From Oxytricha trifallax (Eukaryota > Ciliophora > Spirotrichea > Sporadotrichida > Oxytrichidae): a stretch of DNA of 64,000 nt. Below are positions 23,481-36,599 of this stretch, one piece after another. Position 1 is the stretch's first letter; every line of letters begins with the position of its first letter. The position numbers and the translations under genes were made by a program. Where the stretch lies: positions 1-64,000 of the forward strand of contig ARYC01001928.1 in NCBI GenBank assembly GCA_000711775.1, written 5' to 3'. The notes under the pieces were generated by a model. It was not told the DNA's origin, did no database searches, and worked only from the letters and a program-made list of their open reading frames with translations.

Positions 23481-24839
23481 GAAAATATAAATATTATTTT
23501 CAGTAATTTTGGATCTTGGCTTCTTTTAAGTTAATATTCATATATTTAAAATTAAAAGGCATTAGCTTATGCGCAAGACTCCAAGTTAGTGGGGATATGT
23601 CGTACGAGATATTTATTTAAAGTATGCTTGTTTAGTCAGAACTTTGAATTAGAATATTATTCTAATTGTCATGAAGTTTTAGTTTCCATCGAAATGTTAG
23701 ATAGAAGGATAGGTTGATATAGTTGTTAATGAGTATTACAGCTAGTATACCTATGAGTAGTTTTGACTGATGTGAAGTTTTGTTTGTTTTATTTATTCTG
23801 AATTTATTGTCTGGTTATTGTGTCAGTACAAGCAGGTTATCTACATCGATCGAGTATATAGAAAACTCAGATGAATAAAAATTAAAAGAAATCAGCGAAC
23901 CTTGCCAAAAATAATGGAATTTATAATTAAATTGTTATAAATTTAACTTTTAATATTTTAAATGATCATATTTTAATGAAGTGGATTGGTGTAAATATGT
24001 CAGAAGACATATTCGATATGCTGTTAAGCGTTATGTTTTTACAAATTTGGTTAGCTCAGTGTTTTTGTATATTATGACAATTTTGTAAAAGTTTTATAAT
24101 TTTCATCATTTGTAGCAGCTAGCAAAATTAAAATTTTTTGAGTACTGCTCATTTTTCTATTTTTCTAATAAAGTAAATCAACCTTATTTAAAATAAACCG
24201 TTAAAATAGTGCATTCTGCTTTTGTAAAAAGAAATTAAATTATTTACGAATAAAATATATTAATATTAAAAGAAGCAACTTTCAAATCAATCTCTAAAAA
24301 ATTCAAATTATATAATAAATGTATAATAAGAAAATATTTTTATTGAAAAACATGCAGAAATGTTAGCTTGAAAATTAAATAAGAATGAGATTTGAAAGCG
24401 ATTAAAAGTCTAATAAAGGAGCATTTCGCAAAATAAAATAGAATATTGTAAGCTCCTCAGAAATTAATAAAACCTAAATTTTTGACACAATATAGGCATA
24501 TAAGAATAAGTTAGAATAAAAATGCACGAAATGTATAAAATAAGCAAAATGCCAAACCCAATATAGCATCATCATGCATATAAACAATCCTCTCCATTTA
24601 AATTAAACTTTTTAATAATATTAAACTTTTAAATTGATATTATAATATTATAAACTATATTCAATTTGGAAGTTTGCGTATTTCTAAAAATATTTTAATT
24701 TCCAATTTTATATATTAAAATTAATATTAAATCATATTATGTTGTGCAATTTGTAATATTTTTACTATTAGGTTGCATAGTAATGTTTACGCTTTGAGAT
24801 TTTTAAGGTTAAATTTGATTACCTAGCTTCGAACATGTA

Positions 24840-25250
24840 CTCCTAGGCTTTAATTGTACGTACTTAATTAATAGGTCAGGTCTTCTACTGTTGATATAGT
24901 ATTCCGAGGAAAGATCTTAGTTGTTCACTGGGACTTTCCTTATCAATCTGAATTTTCAAATAGTAGTAATTGTGAAGGGTTTGCCTGATTAATATCAATA
25001 ATTTTTGGTTTTTAAATAGCAGTTTATTCTCAACGTCATTAAATTTGAATGTTTTATGTTCTGATCGGTATCGGTAGATTGACTTAAAGTTTCGATAACT
25101 CCGCTGCCTTCGTCTTTCCAGTTTGACACTTCTTACGGCTCTGAGCAACAGTCTGAGATTCCTTGGGTGAGAGGGTGGCGGTAGTTGCCTTAAATACTTC
25201 ACTGTCATTTGAGAATCTTCACAAGAATCATAGATTCTGGCTTAGTCTCT
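24840..25250 (-). CDS. Coding-like island, unknown product
   Basis: This is the GC-richest part of the 20-30 kb stretch. One minus frame is open from about 25250 to 24876 and reads VKYLRQLPPPSHPRNL, LLRAVRSVKLERRRQRSYR and FKNQKLLILIRQTLHNY. A second frame over the first third reads SEVFKATTATLSPKESQTV and looks equally good, with YTEYHPETKPESMILVK just upstream in a third frame. Small IESs probably switch frame here. No family recognised. Confidence 0.4.
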
Positions 25251-25699
25251 GGATGATACTCAGTATATTGAATAGTTGCTAGTATGAGTATTGAATGGAA
25301 AGGTGAGGGGATGAGTTTGGAGCGGGTTATATATCTTCTAACTCCTTAATGTTAATTACTTATAATATAGTGTCTCTAGTTATTGTAGATTGTGTCAATC
25401 TCTTGATGTTTTGTTGTTTAGAGTACGTAACTTGGTGGTAGAGATCAAGTCGAGATGTAGTATCAAGGTATGATTATTGGTATTAGTAGTGATATTTAGT
25501 ACATTAGTTTGGATGGGTCAACCATTCTATTTTTTTATTATGATACCACTAAGAAGATAATATTTTCAGATGTTTTCTCACCATACTCGCTGTGATCTGT
25601 AAGTAAACTTATTAGGCAAGCTTTGTGTAGTTCGGGCTTTCACGCATTGTCTTATTTTTTCTTTTGATGTTTTTTGAGTTTGGGCATTTCGATCGCTAA

Positions 25700-28420
25700 A
25701 TAATGTAATTTTTATGATATAACAATTTCAAAAGAGATTTGACACTTTTTTCATTATTTCTAAACTAAACCAATTATATAGTTTAACCAATCTCATTGTA
25801 CTTTCAGGCTCATAATATAATATGAATGAATTGATCAAATCTCTAAAAATTTATCTAGAAAAAAAGTTATTCATTTGTAAATTTAGATTCCCATATGTGA
25901 TTGCTAATTTATTATACAATTTACTTTTAATACTAAGTAAAATATTTCTTATAATATGCACATTTTTAAAAAATAATTTTCTAATAATGAAATAAATACA
26001 GTAAAATGTTTTCTGATTGTTTATGGCAGTTCTTCATATAAAATAGACTTTTTCTAAAAACATTAGTCATAAAATGAAATTTCAAGTAATAATTTTATTA
26101 AATTTTTATTAAGAATTTATCATTAACAATTTCCCTTATAATTATTAAATTATTTATTTATTTACAATATAAATGCTACATAATGTAATATTTATATTTA
26201 TAAATTTAATAATCATTTGATTTTTAATTTTTTAAAAACCTTATCTAATTACTGTGTTTGTATATATAAAATTTTATAAAATTGACAAATAAATTGGAGG
26301 CATGATTTTAATTTTATATATACTTGTTTACTGATAAAAAGTTCTTAATTTGTTTTTAATCTATTAAAATTAACAATTTCATATCCATATTAATTTCTAA
26401 ATATTCAATGATTCTTAAATATTAACTTATATGCGCCTTATAAATGAACTGAATATATGGACTTCAAATTTTAGATAACTTACAAATACTGTTAAAACAT
26501 TTTAGTCAATTAAATTAATCTAAATCATTTAATAATATTTAATCTGAGAAAAACTTCAATAAAATAAAAGAAGGAAATTAATTGAATTAAAAATTATTTG
26601 TAAAGTAAATTTTGCAAAATTGGATGAATATTTAAAGAAGTTTTAAATTAAAAATTTATTTTTCAGAGATTCTTTTCTTAATAAGTTTAATAGTTTTTAA
26701 ATGTTTTAAATATTACTAGAATAGTATTTAACTTCTGATTTTTAATTAATCTCACATCAACAAATTATCATATTTAATTTCTAGTAAAGAAATTAGCATT
26801 AGAATTGAATTATTGTTTTATTCAAGATAGTGGCTTTAGTTGTAAAAATCATATAGTGTTGTATGATATTCTATGTAAGGGAAAGGTGTGAACTTGTTTG
26901 ATTATATGTATCTGGATGACTTAAGCCCCAGCATTAATTTCCGTAAAGCTCTTTTAAATAATAAAAATTTAAGAAAAATTTTAGGGATTATTCAAAGGTT
27001 TCTTATATTATGAATTTAATGTATATATTTTATTTCTTATAATATGAAATATATCATTATCATTTTGTTTACAAAATAAAATAGAGTTATTATGATAAAT
27101 ATGTCATAGGACATATAAAAATATAGAATAGATACGGTTTTAACTTAATTTTTGGTAACGATTAATATATTATAGAATGTGAAAAGGAAAAGTAATCGGA
27201 TTTATATTTTAAACGGTAAGGAAAAGGAGTTTGATCTCATGTCAATTTATTTTCCAGATATTATACGATATGATGGTACGAGACGCCATGATTTAAGTAC
27301 CCAAATAATAACTTGCTTATTATTCAATTAGATATTATCTTATTTATTTTTACAATTGAAAATATTTTATAAGCCTTTTATAATAAAATATATCTTTTTT
27401 TATTGTCGATCCATTTATAACTAATATTAAATATAAGTGATAATATATATTGTTATGTTTTGATAAATATAAAACTTTTTTTATATAAAATACTTCATAA
27501 TTAATATTATAAACTAATTAAATACATAAGGCTGATATAATGTATAAGTAAATTAAGAAGTTATGAAGTAATTTAGATAAAATAATGACTATAATATATA
27601 AGAGGCAAATGAGGAGATGCGAAAAGATATAATTATTAATGATTATCACGCACAGATAAGAAGCTGATTAACATAATCGAATATCATACTTATACTTGCA
27701 TGAATTTATGGATTATATAAGGATTTTTTTATTAATATGACTAGAATGGGCCAGGTTTATAAAATTTACAAAGAGTGATTGTACATAGATAGACCACCAA
27801 TTAATGATGAATAATTTTATATTTTAGTAATATTCATAAATTAAATAAATTTTTATGACTAATTAAATAAAAGAGTCAAATCAAGCAATAAAAATGAAAA
27901 AAATATATAAAATATTGTTTTTTTCCAAACATTCACGTTTCTTTTTAACCTAATAAAACTACATTTAGTAATATAAAATAGAGTAATTATTTTGTAAATA
28001 TAGAATATTTATTAAAGGGAAATGATATTATAATTGAGATATAAATCTCAAATTTCTAAATATAAGGGATAGAAAGCATTTGGGAAAATTGTTTGTTTTA
28101 TTTTTAATAGTTCGTTTAAATTAGGGTAAATGAATAATTATATAACATATTAATTATCAAGTATCATGTTTGAAAGTCTAGAAAAAATATATCTTCAGGC
28201 AAGTTTTGTACCTTGGCGAACTTTAACTGTCAAATTTGTTTATTAAATTGCTGATTGATTGTTAGGTAGAATAAAAAAATTATAAAAAAGAAGCTAAAAC
28301 AGTGTAGGTTCAATTTTAAATTTAGTTTCATTAAGGGTTTAAGAGCTTAGCATTTAATCTGATGCTGAATTAGTCAATTTCCTTAAATATAGCATTTTGT
28401 CGATGAAGTTATTAACTTAA
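25700..28420. other. AT-rich tract with a dispersed repeat copy
   Basis: No coding island seen. About 26880-26965 (GTGTGAACTTGTTTGATTAT, then CCCCAGCATTAATTTCCGTA) resembles 14020-14100 and 3215-3290, defining a dispersed repeat of roughly 80 bp. Confidence 0.35.
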
Positions 28421-28429
28421 ATACACTCA

Positions 28430-28810
28430 AAACTGAGAATTAGTTTAAATTAATTAATAACTAATTAAAATAAAAGTAGTTAATGATGAGCAATTTTAAC
28501 GATGCTGTTCTTATTCGATAGTGAGTTCAAATTTAGCTGAACTTTATAGTTTATGATACTATTTCCCTCATCCCTGGAGAGAGATAACTTTACTTTAATT
28601 GGAAGTCTATTAATTAAATGAATTGTACCTTCCAATTTAAGTCAAGTTATCTATCTGTTTTTATGAGATGAACAGTATAGCCAATAGTAAAGTCCTTCTA
28701 TTTTTTAATTCTCTATTGAATGTTAACAAGATCGTTCAATTTGGTATAATTTAAATGCCATTAATTTAATATAATTTTTTAAAAATTAGTTTCCCAATTT
28801 AAATTATTTC
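28430..28810. mobile_element. Old, diverged foldback MITE related to 45016-45426
   Basis: Both arms match the 45016-45426 element through shared words: left TTCGATAG, AGCTG.ACTTTAT and GAGAGATAA; right CCAATA.TAAAGTCC, TTAATTCTCTATTGAATG and AAGATCGTT.AATTTGG. The arms here have drifted apart, so this is an older copy. No target duplication could be read. Confidence 0.5.
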
Positions 28811-30032
28811 TACAATACTTTAAATCAACTTTTAGGATTATAATTGATCTATTTATCCTAAGTTAACTATGAGAACTTCTTAGACTCTAAATTTTACTTT
28901 ATGTCTTTTAGTTTTCTGTTATCATTGTAAAATTGACCTTTTATAAAAATCTTATGTAAGTTAATTAAAGTTTAATTAAGTGTTAAATATTTTTTTTAAA
29001 TATATATATATATTAATTTAATACTTGTTTTCATCTAAAAAGACAGACGCCTTAAGCATTATGACATAATTCAACAAAAGGCTTTCCCAGGGTTCTGTTT
29101 CATAATTTAAGAATTAAAGAAATTTAAATTCTCAACTGAATAGACCTAGATCTTATTAAAAATTAATGCAACTGCATTTAATCTCTAAATCTAGGTGACA
29201 AAATTTCATAAATATTAAAAAATTTTAATTCGAAATTCTGGGCAAAAATGATTCTACCAAATGACAATTACTTTATGGAAAGACTATTTCAGCTCGAAGA
29301 ACTTCAAAAATTTCGACTCATGTGATTACATATATTCAATAAAAAATATATACTAAAAAAAAAAATAAATTTATTTAAAATTCTTAGAAAGCAAAATTAT
29401 TTAAAGCCTAAAAGATTTATATGATACTGTTTTGACTAATCTTAAATAAACTATTTTGCCTATAAAAAAGGTTTTCAGTTCTATTTTTTAATTAATATAT
29501 TGATAAGTTTAAAACTTCAAGATAACAATGGATTAGGATAACATTTGAAATCAAAATAAGAATTTAAGTAAATACGTTCTAAAGCAAAAAGAGAGATATT
29601 AGATTTAATAAATATGACACATAAAATAAAGCTTATAAGAATATTAAATAGTGTCAAAAAAACATGCTCAATAAAATGTTTAGTTTAAATAAATAAGTTA
29701 AAAAATATTGAAATTTATGCTTTGAATAAGAACATCTATTTATTAATAACTTAATAAAATAAAAATTAAAAGAAATGAAATAATAAAAAGACTAGCAAAG
29801 AAATGTTATATAGCTATCTAAATTATGATATTACAAAAAAATTTACAAAAAATATATAAGTCAGTTAAAAAATATGTAAAGAATCCGTAATTTATATTAA
29901 TTCGATAGGTATTCCGATGCTCTCACACTTTATTCAATTAATCTAATTTTGGGCTACTCTAATTTGAGCTTAAATGTAAATTTTGTATTGAAGATATGAA
30001 GTTCAAAATCACAAATTTCTCCCTTACTTTGA

Positions 30033-30640
30033 TAGATTATAAAGTCTACTAAACAGCATTCCTCAAATTTTATTGTCGCTTTTAGCAAGCAAGACGAACC
30101 CCTTACGGATGCTTCTTTCCTTATTAACTGCAATCAAGGAGATAACTAAAAAAAGAATGATTATTTTTCCAGTTTGGCTTTCACAACACGTCACAACTTC
30201 TTATAAGAACAAATTATATTCTCTTTTACAGTTTATTTTTAAATGGGAAGTGCCATCAATGTAAGTAATATAAATAAACATTTAATAGACATTGAGAATT
30301 TCAAAGATCGTTTAATGAAATCTTAGATCTAATAATTATTGTTTATATATTTTAAACATAATTTGACAATGACCTCAACTTTCCTTCGTCTAAAACCTAG
30401 TTTCTCTTGGATCTTACAATATTCCATGCCTTATAATGCTCAATTATTTATAAGCCATCATTATAATTGTACTAGTCATAAAACTTGAAACAATCTGATG
30501 AAATAATTAAAATTCTTTTAGAAACTAGTGCTTTTCTTTACAACAAATATTTATATCTCAATTTTGACAGAAATGAGTAGCATCTCGTTGGTAAAGAAAA
30601 AAAGTGCAAAGATAAAATAATGTAGAGAATTTATGTTTGA
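30033..30640 (+). CDS. Hypothetical gene in two blocks
   Basis: Block 1 (about 30040-30262) reads HSSNFIVAFSKQDEPLTDA, then NDYFSSLAFTTRHNFLQEQ, and ends at a GTAAGT-like donor after MGSAIN. Block 2 (about 30293-30640) reads DNDLNFPSSKTQFLLDLTIF, SDEIIKILLETSAFLYNKY and NFDRNEQHLVGKEKKCKDK to TGA 30638. Both are GC-richer than the flanks and keep sensible codon use; the spacer is an intron or IES. The start must lie upstream. Function unknown. Confidence 0.5.
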
Positions 30641-30774
30641 TTAAGGGCAAGCATTTACTTTAGCTGACACGTAGTTATTGACTCTAAAAATGATAATGAA
30701 AGTTGAGCATTACGAAATGAAATAAATTTTATCAGTAAATATTCTCGGTTTGGCATTTTAAGACCTAGGTATGG

Positions 30775-31432
30775 TAGCATAATATATTTTTCAGACAAGT
30801 AATTATTCTGGTTGATCAATAGGATGAGGTATAACGATAGTTTTGGCTCTTTCCTGTTGTGACAAATGTCTACAATTACTGTTTAAACAAAAGGGCAACC
30901 CGACTTCGCATGTTATTACGGTTATTAATGTGATATGTTTAATAAAAAATATTATAATTCAAGCTAACTACTTACTATAGAGGGAGGCTACACTTTATAA
31001 TTCAATTAATTACATGATTTTTTATTATTAAAAAAACATATATATATATATATAATTATATTACCATTTGTAAAAACCTATTAATTACTTAATAATATCA
31101 TTATTTAAGTTAATTATATAGCTTAATTTTAATTTTATGTTTCCATTACTTTTTTTAAATAATAAAATATCATGAAATTGATTGAATTATAAAGTGTAGC
31201 CTCACTCTACAGTAAGTATATAGCTTGAATTATAATATTTTTTATTAAACATATCACATTTTATACTCGTAATAACATGCGAAGCCGTGTTGCCCTTTTG
31301 CTTAAACAATAATTGTAGACATTTGTCTCAACAGGGAAAAGCCAAAAATTTCGTAATACCTCACTCTATTAATCAACCACCATAATTACTTGTCTGAAAA
31401 ATATAAATATATATATAAATTATGCTACTGTA
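30775..31432. mobile_element. Foldback element, about 255-bp arms
   Basis: 30775-31025 is an imperfect reverse complement of 31180-31432: GTAGCATAAT and TTTTTCAGACAAG at the left tip against CTTGTCTGAAAAA and ATTATGCTAC at the right, with inner matches such as CATGTTATTACG and AATTATAAAGTGTAGCCTC. The loop is about 160 bp of AT-rich DNA. No ORF inside is convincing. The target duplication is not clear. Confidence 0.6.
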
Positions 31433-31439
31433 CACTTCT

Positions 31440-32010
31440 AGTCTTTTATCTTTCGCAATCCTCGAAGCTGATTCATTAGTAGTATGATGATTTCAGGCCG
31501 AAGCTCCGTATAATTAGTTTTATCACCTTTTGTATCTTGTTGCAAGACCCAGTGTAACTAATTACATCACCAATCCTAACAAGTTACAGCGACCATAGTT
31601 CCTAGTTTCAGTAGCTATAATATTATGAAACAATACTGGGAATATCCTAAGCCAGGGTGACTTTGTTGCTCCCGCTAAAACTACGTACTGTGATGTCAAT
31701 ACATCACCTGCTCCTGCTACTATGTGGGAATTGTGCATTATTAGTAACTTGGACGCAAACACTCAAAAGAGATTAGGCTGAATACTTTTGGGCAAAATTT
31801 ACTCTCTTTATTGCTTCAAATTGGCTCGAGTAACTTAGGATAGATTGCATATCGCCGCTTGTTATCCATCACAGACAAATTTTAACAGTGCGGTGGAGTG
31901 ATGTGCAAAGGAACCATGAAGTGAGCCATGTTTTCCCGTTGAACTCCATCTTGCACGGTATTACTAACATAAATAACTCTGAGTGCAGTGAGTCGTTAAA
32001 AGTACAAATG
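31440..32010 (+). CDS. Coding-like GC-rich island, strand uncertain
   Basis: About 42% G+C. Plus-strand frames read ILSQGDFVAPAKTTYCDVNT, SPAPATMWELCIISNLDANT, then in another frame WAKFTLFIASNWLEQLRID, VRWSDVQRNHEVSHVFPLNS and NNSECSESL, open to TGA near 32028. The minus strand also has an open frame (31560-31762, VAGAGDVLTSQYVVLAGATK). The plus reading has broader amino acid use and is preferred. It starts just after the foldback at 31432. No family recognised. Confidence 0.4.
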
Positions 32011-32811
32011 CTTGATTTTTTTATATGATGAAGGTTCTCTCAGTTACATGACTTACACCATCTCATTCCTCATTAAGTCTTAATTACCATTTTTTAAATG
32101 TTTATTATATAAAAATTGGCTTTTATTTTGAAGGTATTATTTTTATGAAAAAATATTAAAATATAATGATGTTTTATTGGACAAAAGATAGATCATAATT
32201 TGCATTTTTGAAAGTTCAGAATTCAAAATATATTTTTTAGATATTTCTAATTTAATTTTAATATATTTATAATTAAACGCTTATATGTCACCTTACTTAA
32301 TATTAGAAAATGAATATTTTTTAAACCCGAACTCCCCAACCACATCCTTTTAATATTATATGTTTAAGAATATTTGTTATTTTATACATGAAATTGTCAC
32401 CGTTTATGTCATTTTCAACCTAGTGGAAAAATTCAAAACTTTTTTATTTTATATATGAAATTTTCAGTAAATAGGTTATTTTCAACCTTATTTTGGAGCT
32501 CAAAGATTTTTATATAATTTATTATTACATTTTGTTGAAAAGTTCTACAAATCATATTATATGCAAGCAAGGTAGGGAGACTAAAAATAAAGGTTAATGG
32601 AGGCAGCTATAATGGCATTGCGGAACTTAATATACAGTGGAACTGCCTATTTAGATTGACAAAGACTTTTGGATAATGTAATTCGCTTCATATTTTTCGA
32701 AACTTTAAACCTTTTAATATCGAATTGTGTGGAAAAAACCATATTCCTAAGATTCCCGAAAAGCTCTCTGTAAATGATGAATCTTGTGAGTAATAAAAAT
32801 TTTACAACTTA

Positions 32812-33110
32812 TCAAATCGAATTTGGAGAGAGGAGGGTTAAAGATGATAGGCAAGATAACCTAGATTTTGATGCTAATAGAAGATTCCTCCATTCAGGCA
32901 AGTTTCTAAGAAGCTCTTCAATTAGCTGGGTTTGATAAATCTGCTCCATATTTATAAACCCTCTGAGTAAATTCACAAAAGAATCTATCCAAAGCATGCA
33001 TGGAAGATAGGTAAAAAAACTTTATTAAAAAGAGCTTGATAGTTGGCAGCTAAAGTTATACGCTGCTGTAAGATGATTAGTAAATTCAATAAAAGGTATG
33101 AAAAATTGAG
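32812..33110 (-). CDS. Hypothetical protein, C-terminal segment of about 95 aa
   Basis: The frame reads NHLTAAYNFSCQLSSSFQQS, then MLWIDSFVNLLRGFINMEQI, QLIEELLRNLPEWRNLLLAS and ends SLTLLSPNSI-TGA at 32812. An internal ATG at 32997 gives 61 aa without any Gln-stop codon. Helical with amphipathic leucines. It probably continues upstream through an IES. Function unknown. Confidence 0.45.
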
Positions 33111-34400
33111 AGAAAAAAAGAAAAATAACACAAGAAAAAATTTGTAAATAAATTATAGATGATAATATTTGAACAATTCATCAAAATTAAGTTAATAAAG
33201 AGAATTTTAGAAATACATATTTAGAGTATATAATTTTAGAATAGGATTTATATAATAATAATGATGATTCAATTTATAGCTCAAAAGATTATAGAAATGC
33301 TTTTGATTTTGGGGAAATGAATTTAAATTAAATTTAATTTAAATATTAATTACCTTTAGTTATATTTTTGAGAATTTTCTCAAATCCTAGCAATATTATA
33401 CTCTCTTTTTTCTCTGTATATCATTAATAATGAGATAATCGGTTGTTATTGCTTAAATGAATTTATAAAATTATCCAAGCGATAAAAACCCCTTTTATTG
33501 TTTTTGGAAGATATTTCAAAATCAAAATATACTTAATATTCCTGAAATGATTCAGGTATATTGCATATATCAAAGTTCAGCTAGACTTTTGTGGGATCTA
33601 CCAATTATTTTAGAATTGAATTTTGAGTCAATTTGGACTTGATAACTTCCATGATTTTAAAAATTAATCAATTTAATTTTAAAACATTTTCCCTAATCGA
33701 AAGTATTCAATAAAAATTTTCACTATAGTAGAAATATATAATAATTTAAATATTTTTGTCTTAGTTTTAGTGCTATAAAGATTAGAATTTATTTATATAT
33801 CTTTTATAAGTTTACAATATACCATAGATTTTAGCAATATTTATAAATATCTAAAAATCATAACTTTATAAAAATGCAAGTTAATTTACATATATTTCTG
33901 TTCTACTTTTTTTCTTCTGATATTGAATTCTGAATATGTTATTATTTATAAAGGTCAATACAATCCAATTCATTATTTGAAGTTTAATTATTAATATAAA
34001 TATATCTTTGACAAATGATTAAAAATTAGTTCACATTTTATTGATTTTTAAAATAATCAAACAAAAAATATAAAATCAATTAGTTTAAAAAAAGAATTAA
34101 TGAAAAAATGCACATATAATAATACTTTATACTAATATTTTCAAATCTGTGGGGCAAAAGTAGGAAAATTTTGATACTTTTGCCATTCTTTTGTCATCAT
34201 GATAATTCTAAAAATTGCAATCTAATTATTATAAACTTTAATTAATTATCTTACTCTGTTAATCAAATTTAAGTATTTATTTATATATTCAATTATTAAG
34301 CAAGTATAATTAAAACGAGGAGGTAGTTACTAATAAATTCAAATAATGATATAGTATATAAATATTTTAATCAAATTTAATTCAATCAAAATGAGAAAAA
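33111..34400. other. AT-rich tract, no gene seen
   Basis: About 80% A+T; no coding island on either strand. Confidence 0.35.
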
Positions 34401-34942
34401 ATGTGTTTAATGTTCTCTAGAGTATGGTAAAGACTTATTGGAAAGAAAGAAATGAGAATACTCATGGTGAGTGTCGATGGTACTTGTAATACCACAATCC
34501 TCTACAATCTCAAGCTCGGTAAGGTCGTCAACATCTATTCCAACTATGGCCTTCAATATCGAGACTATTGAGTACAAGAAAATGAATTTCACAGAGTGGC
34601 ATGGAGGCGTTAAAGACAAGATCAAACTTTTCTATAGACATAATACTAGAACATCTAAGGTCTTATCTTCGTTGTTAACTCCAATGATAGAGACAGAGTT
34701 GATGATGTGAGAGAAGAACTGCACAAGATGATCACTGATGAGGAATTAAGGAAGCAGTTCACTTGGTATTCGCCAACAAGCAAGATCTTCCAGGAGCTAT
34801 GATCTGCCCAGAAATAACATATACACTCGGTCTCCACTCAATCAGAGGTAGAACTTGGTACATCTAAAGCACTTGCACCGTTACTGGAAATTATTTTTAC
34901 GAAGGACTCGATTGGATCTCAATCCATATTGTGGCTAAGTGA
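34401..34942 (+). pseudogene. ARF-family small GTPase pseudogene, intronless and without IESs
   Basis: The 542-bp block has nearly the exact size of an ARF1 gene (181 aa plus stop). It reads [29 protein letters not shown], then [39 protein letters not shown], then [29 protein letters not shown] and YEGLDWIS before TGA 34940. ARF Gln residues fall on TAA and TAG. It is dead: three single-base shifts (about 34540, 34643 and 34760); the P-loop GxxxxGK is replaced by SVDGTCNTT (Lys lost); WDVGGQ reads WHGGVK; and the myristoylated Gly2 is Cys. No intron or IES interrupts it. Ordinarily ARF acts on Golgi and vesicle membranes. Confidence 0.9.
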
Positions 34943-35267
34943 AATAATGAAAAGTATCTCAGTTTGTATACTCTTCTATGAACTGTGGAATCGTTTAAAT
35001 AATCTATCACTCTTGAATATAACAAACTAAAACTTTTCCTTATAAGTATATGTTTAATTCAGAGAGTAATATGTTCAAAATAGATCACTTTCTTAAGTAT
35101 TAATATGAGAAATTTCTGAATATATTGTTATTTGAATATATTTGTAACTACCTCCACTTTCAATTATACTAGCTTAATACTACATAATAATTTGATAATT
35201 ATTATTGTTAAAACAACAAAAATAATATCATATATAAAAGCTGTTGTAGTGAGCACTTCATATAATT

Positions 35268-35985
35268 TCAAATAATTAAACAAATCGTACTTTACAAATT
35301 TATAAGATTGCTTTGATGAACATTCTAATTTTTAAATATATTAAATTAACTTCTCCTATTCAGATTTTTCACTTCTGGATTTAAATTATTGAAATTAGCG
35401 AATTAAGATTGCTAAACAAGGGGATATTCCTCTTTATTTATAATAATCCCACTTTAATAAAGTTGTATGAATTAGCTCTTTGCCTCTTTTATTTACTTTA
35501 GTTATTCTTAGAATTAGGAACCCTTTTACCCAACTTTTTCGTTTTACTATTAATACTTTTGGTTGCTTTAATTCAGAAGACTTTATTCATACTTTACCTT
35601 TTCTATTTCTTTTTTTATGCCTTTTTACTAAGAAGATTGATTCAGTAAAAATGAAGACCTCCCTCTGTGTTCTATGAATATGAAAATAAAATATTTACAG
35701 CTAAATGTGAGAGTTGGATGATGTTTATGCAAGCTTTGGCTATATATTAATTTGCAGATTTATGCTTTTATTGGTTCTATATCTTCTCTGCTCTTTTGTA
35801 TTTTAATTCTGGCTGAAACCTAATCAGTATTGGAACATCATGATTTAGCATATCTACTTTTTATTATGGTGAAGCTAGTCATTTCAGTTAAAAGCTGAGG
35901 ATATAATCCTTTTGCTTGCTATACCCAAAAGAATAATCTACAGAGAGATCTTCAATTAATAGTACAACTGAAATAAACACTTCAT
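35268..35985 (-). CDS. Q/K-rich hypothetical gene, probably split
   Basis: The last block on the minus strand (35268-about 35690) reads HRGRSSFLLNQSSQQK, KKEIEKVKYEQSLLNQSNQ, GSQFQEQLKQIKEAKSQFIQ, KEEYPLVQQSQFANFNNLN and PEVKNLNRRSQFNIFK, ending at TGA 35268: a Gln/Lys-rich coiled coil in the ciliate style. Upstream islands to about 35985 (GYSKQKDYILSFQLK; YRTNKSINLQINIQPK) look like earlier MDSs. A plus-strand frame (35480-35680) overlaps but is Phe/Leu-rich, as expected for an antisense shadow. Confidence 0.45.
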
Positions 35986-36599
35986 CCCTTTTTTAAGTTT
36001 AAAGAGATTTTTTTGAGAAATTTTTACATTTTTATCTCCATTTATGATACTTTCAAGAATGTAAATATTAATGAAATATATCTTAGGCAAGTATGCATTG
36101 TATTTTTGAGTAAACGTAATTAAACAAATTCTTTTGTTGCCTATTTTCTCTCATTTGATTGGCGTTAATCGATGAAAATTCGCTTTATAATCCATGAAAA
36201 TTTATGTCAAACAGCAAATTACATTATATGTAATAATTAATTATAATTTTAAGATACAATAATTATTAAATAACAAATCTATAAAAACAATGACTTTTAT
36301 AAATTTAAGTTCCTTTAGAATTTATAGATAATTACATTTAAATAAATAGAAGATCCTCAGGATTCTAAAAAGAATAAAGAACCTTATTTTTGTTATTTAA
36401 TAAATATCTCTTAAAATTTGTAAATTTCCTTCTTAACTTTCATTAATTCCTTTAAATTCTGTAAATTTGAAATGGCATAGTTTCAATTGAATAGTCCAAC
36501 TATTTAGTAATAATTCTTTAATCCAAAAATTATAAAGAAACGATTTTTTTAATATAGCAAATTACTAAATCTTTAAGGATAACTCTATGATCACTAAAA

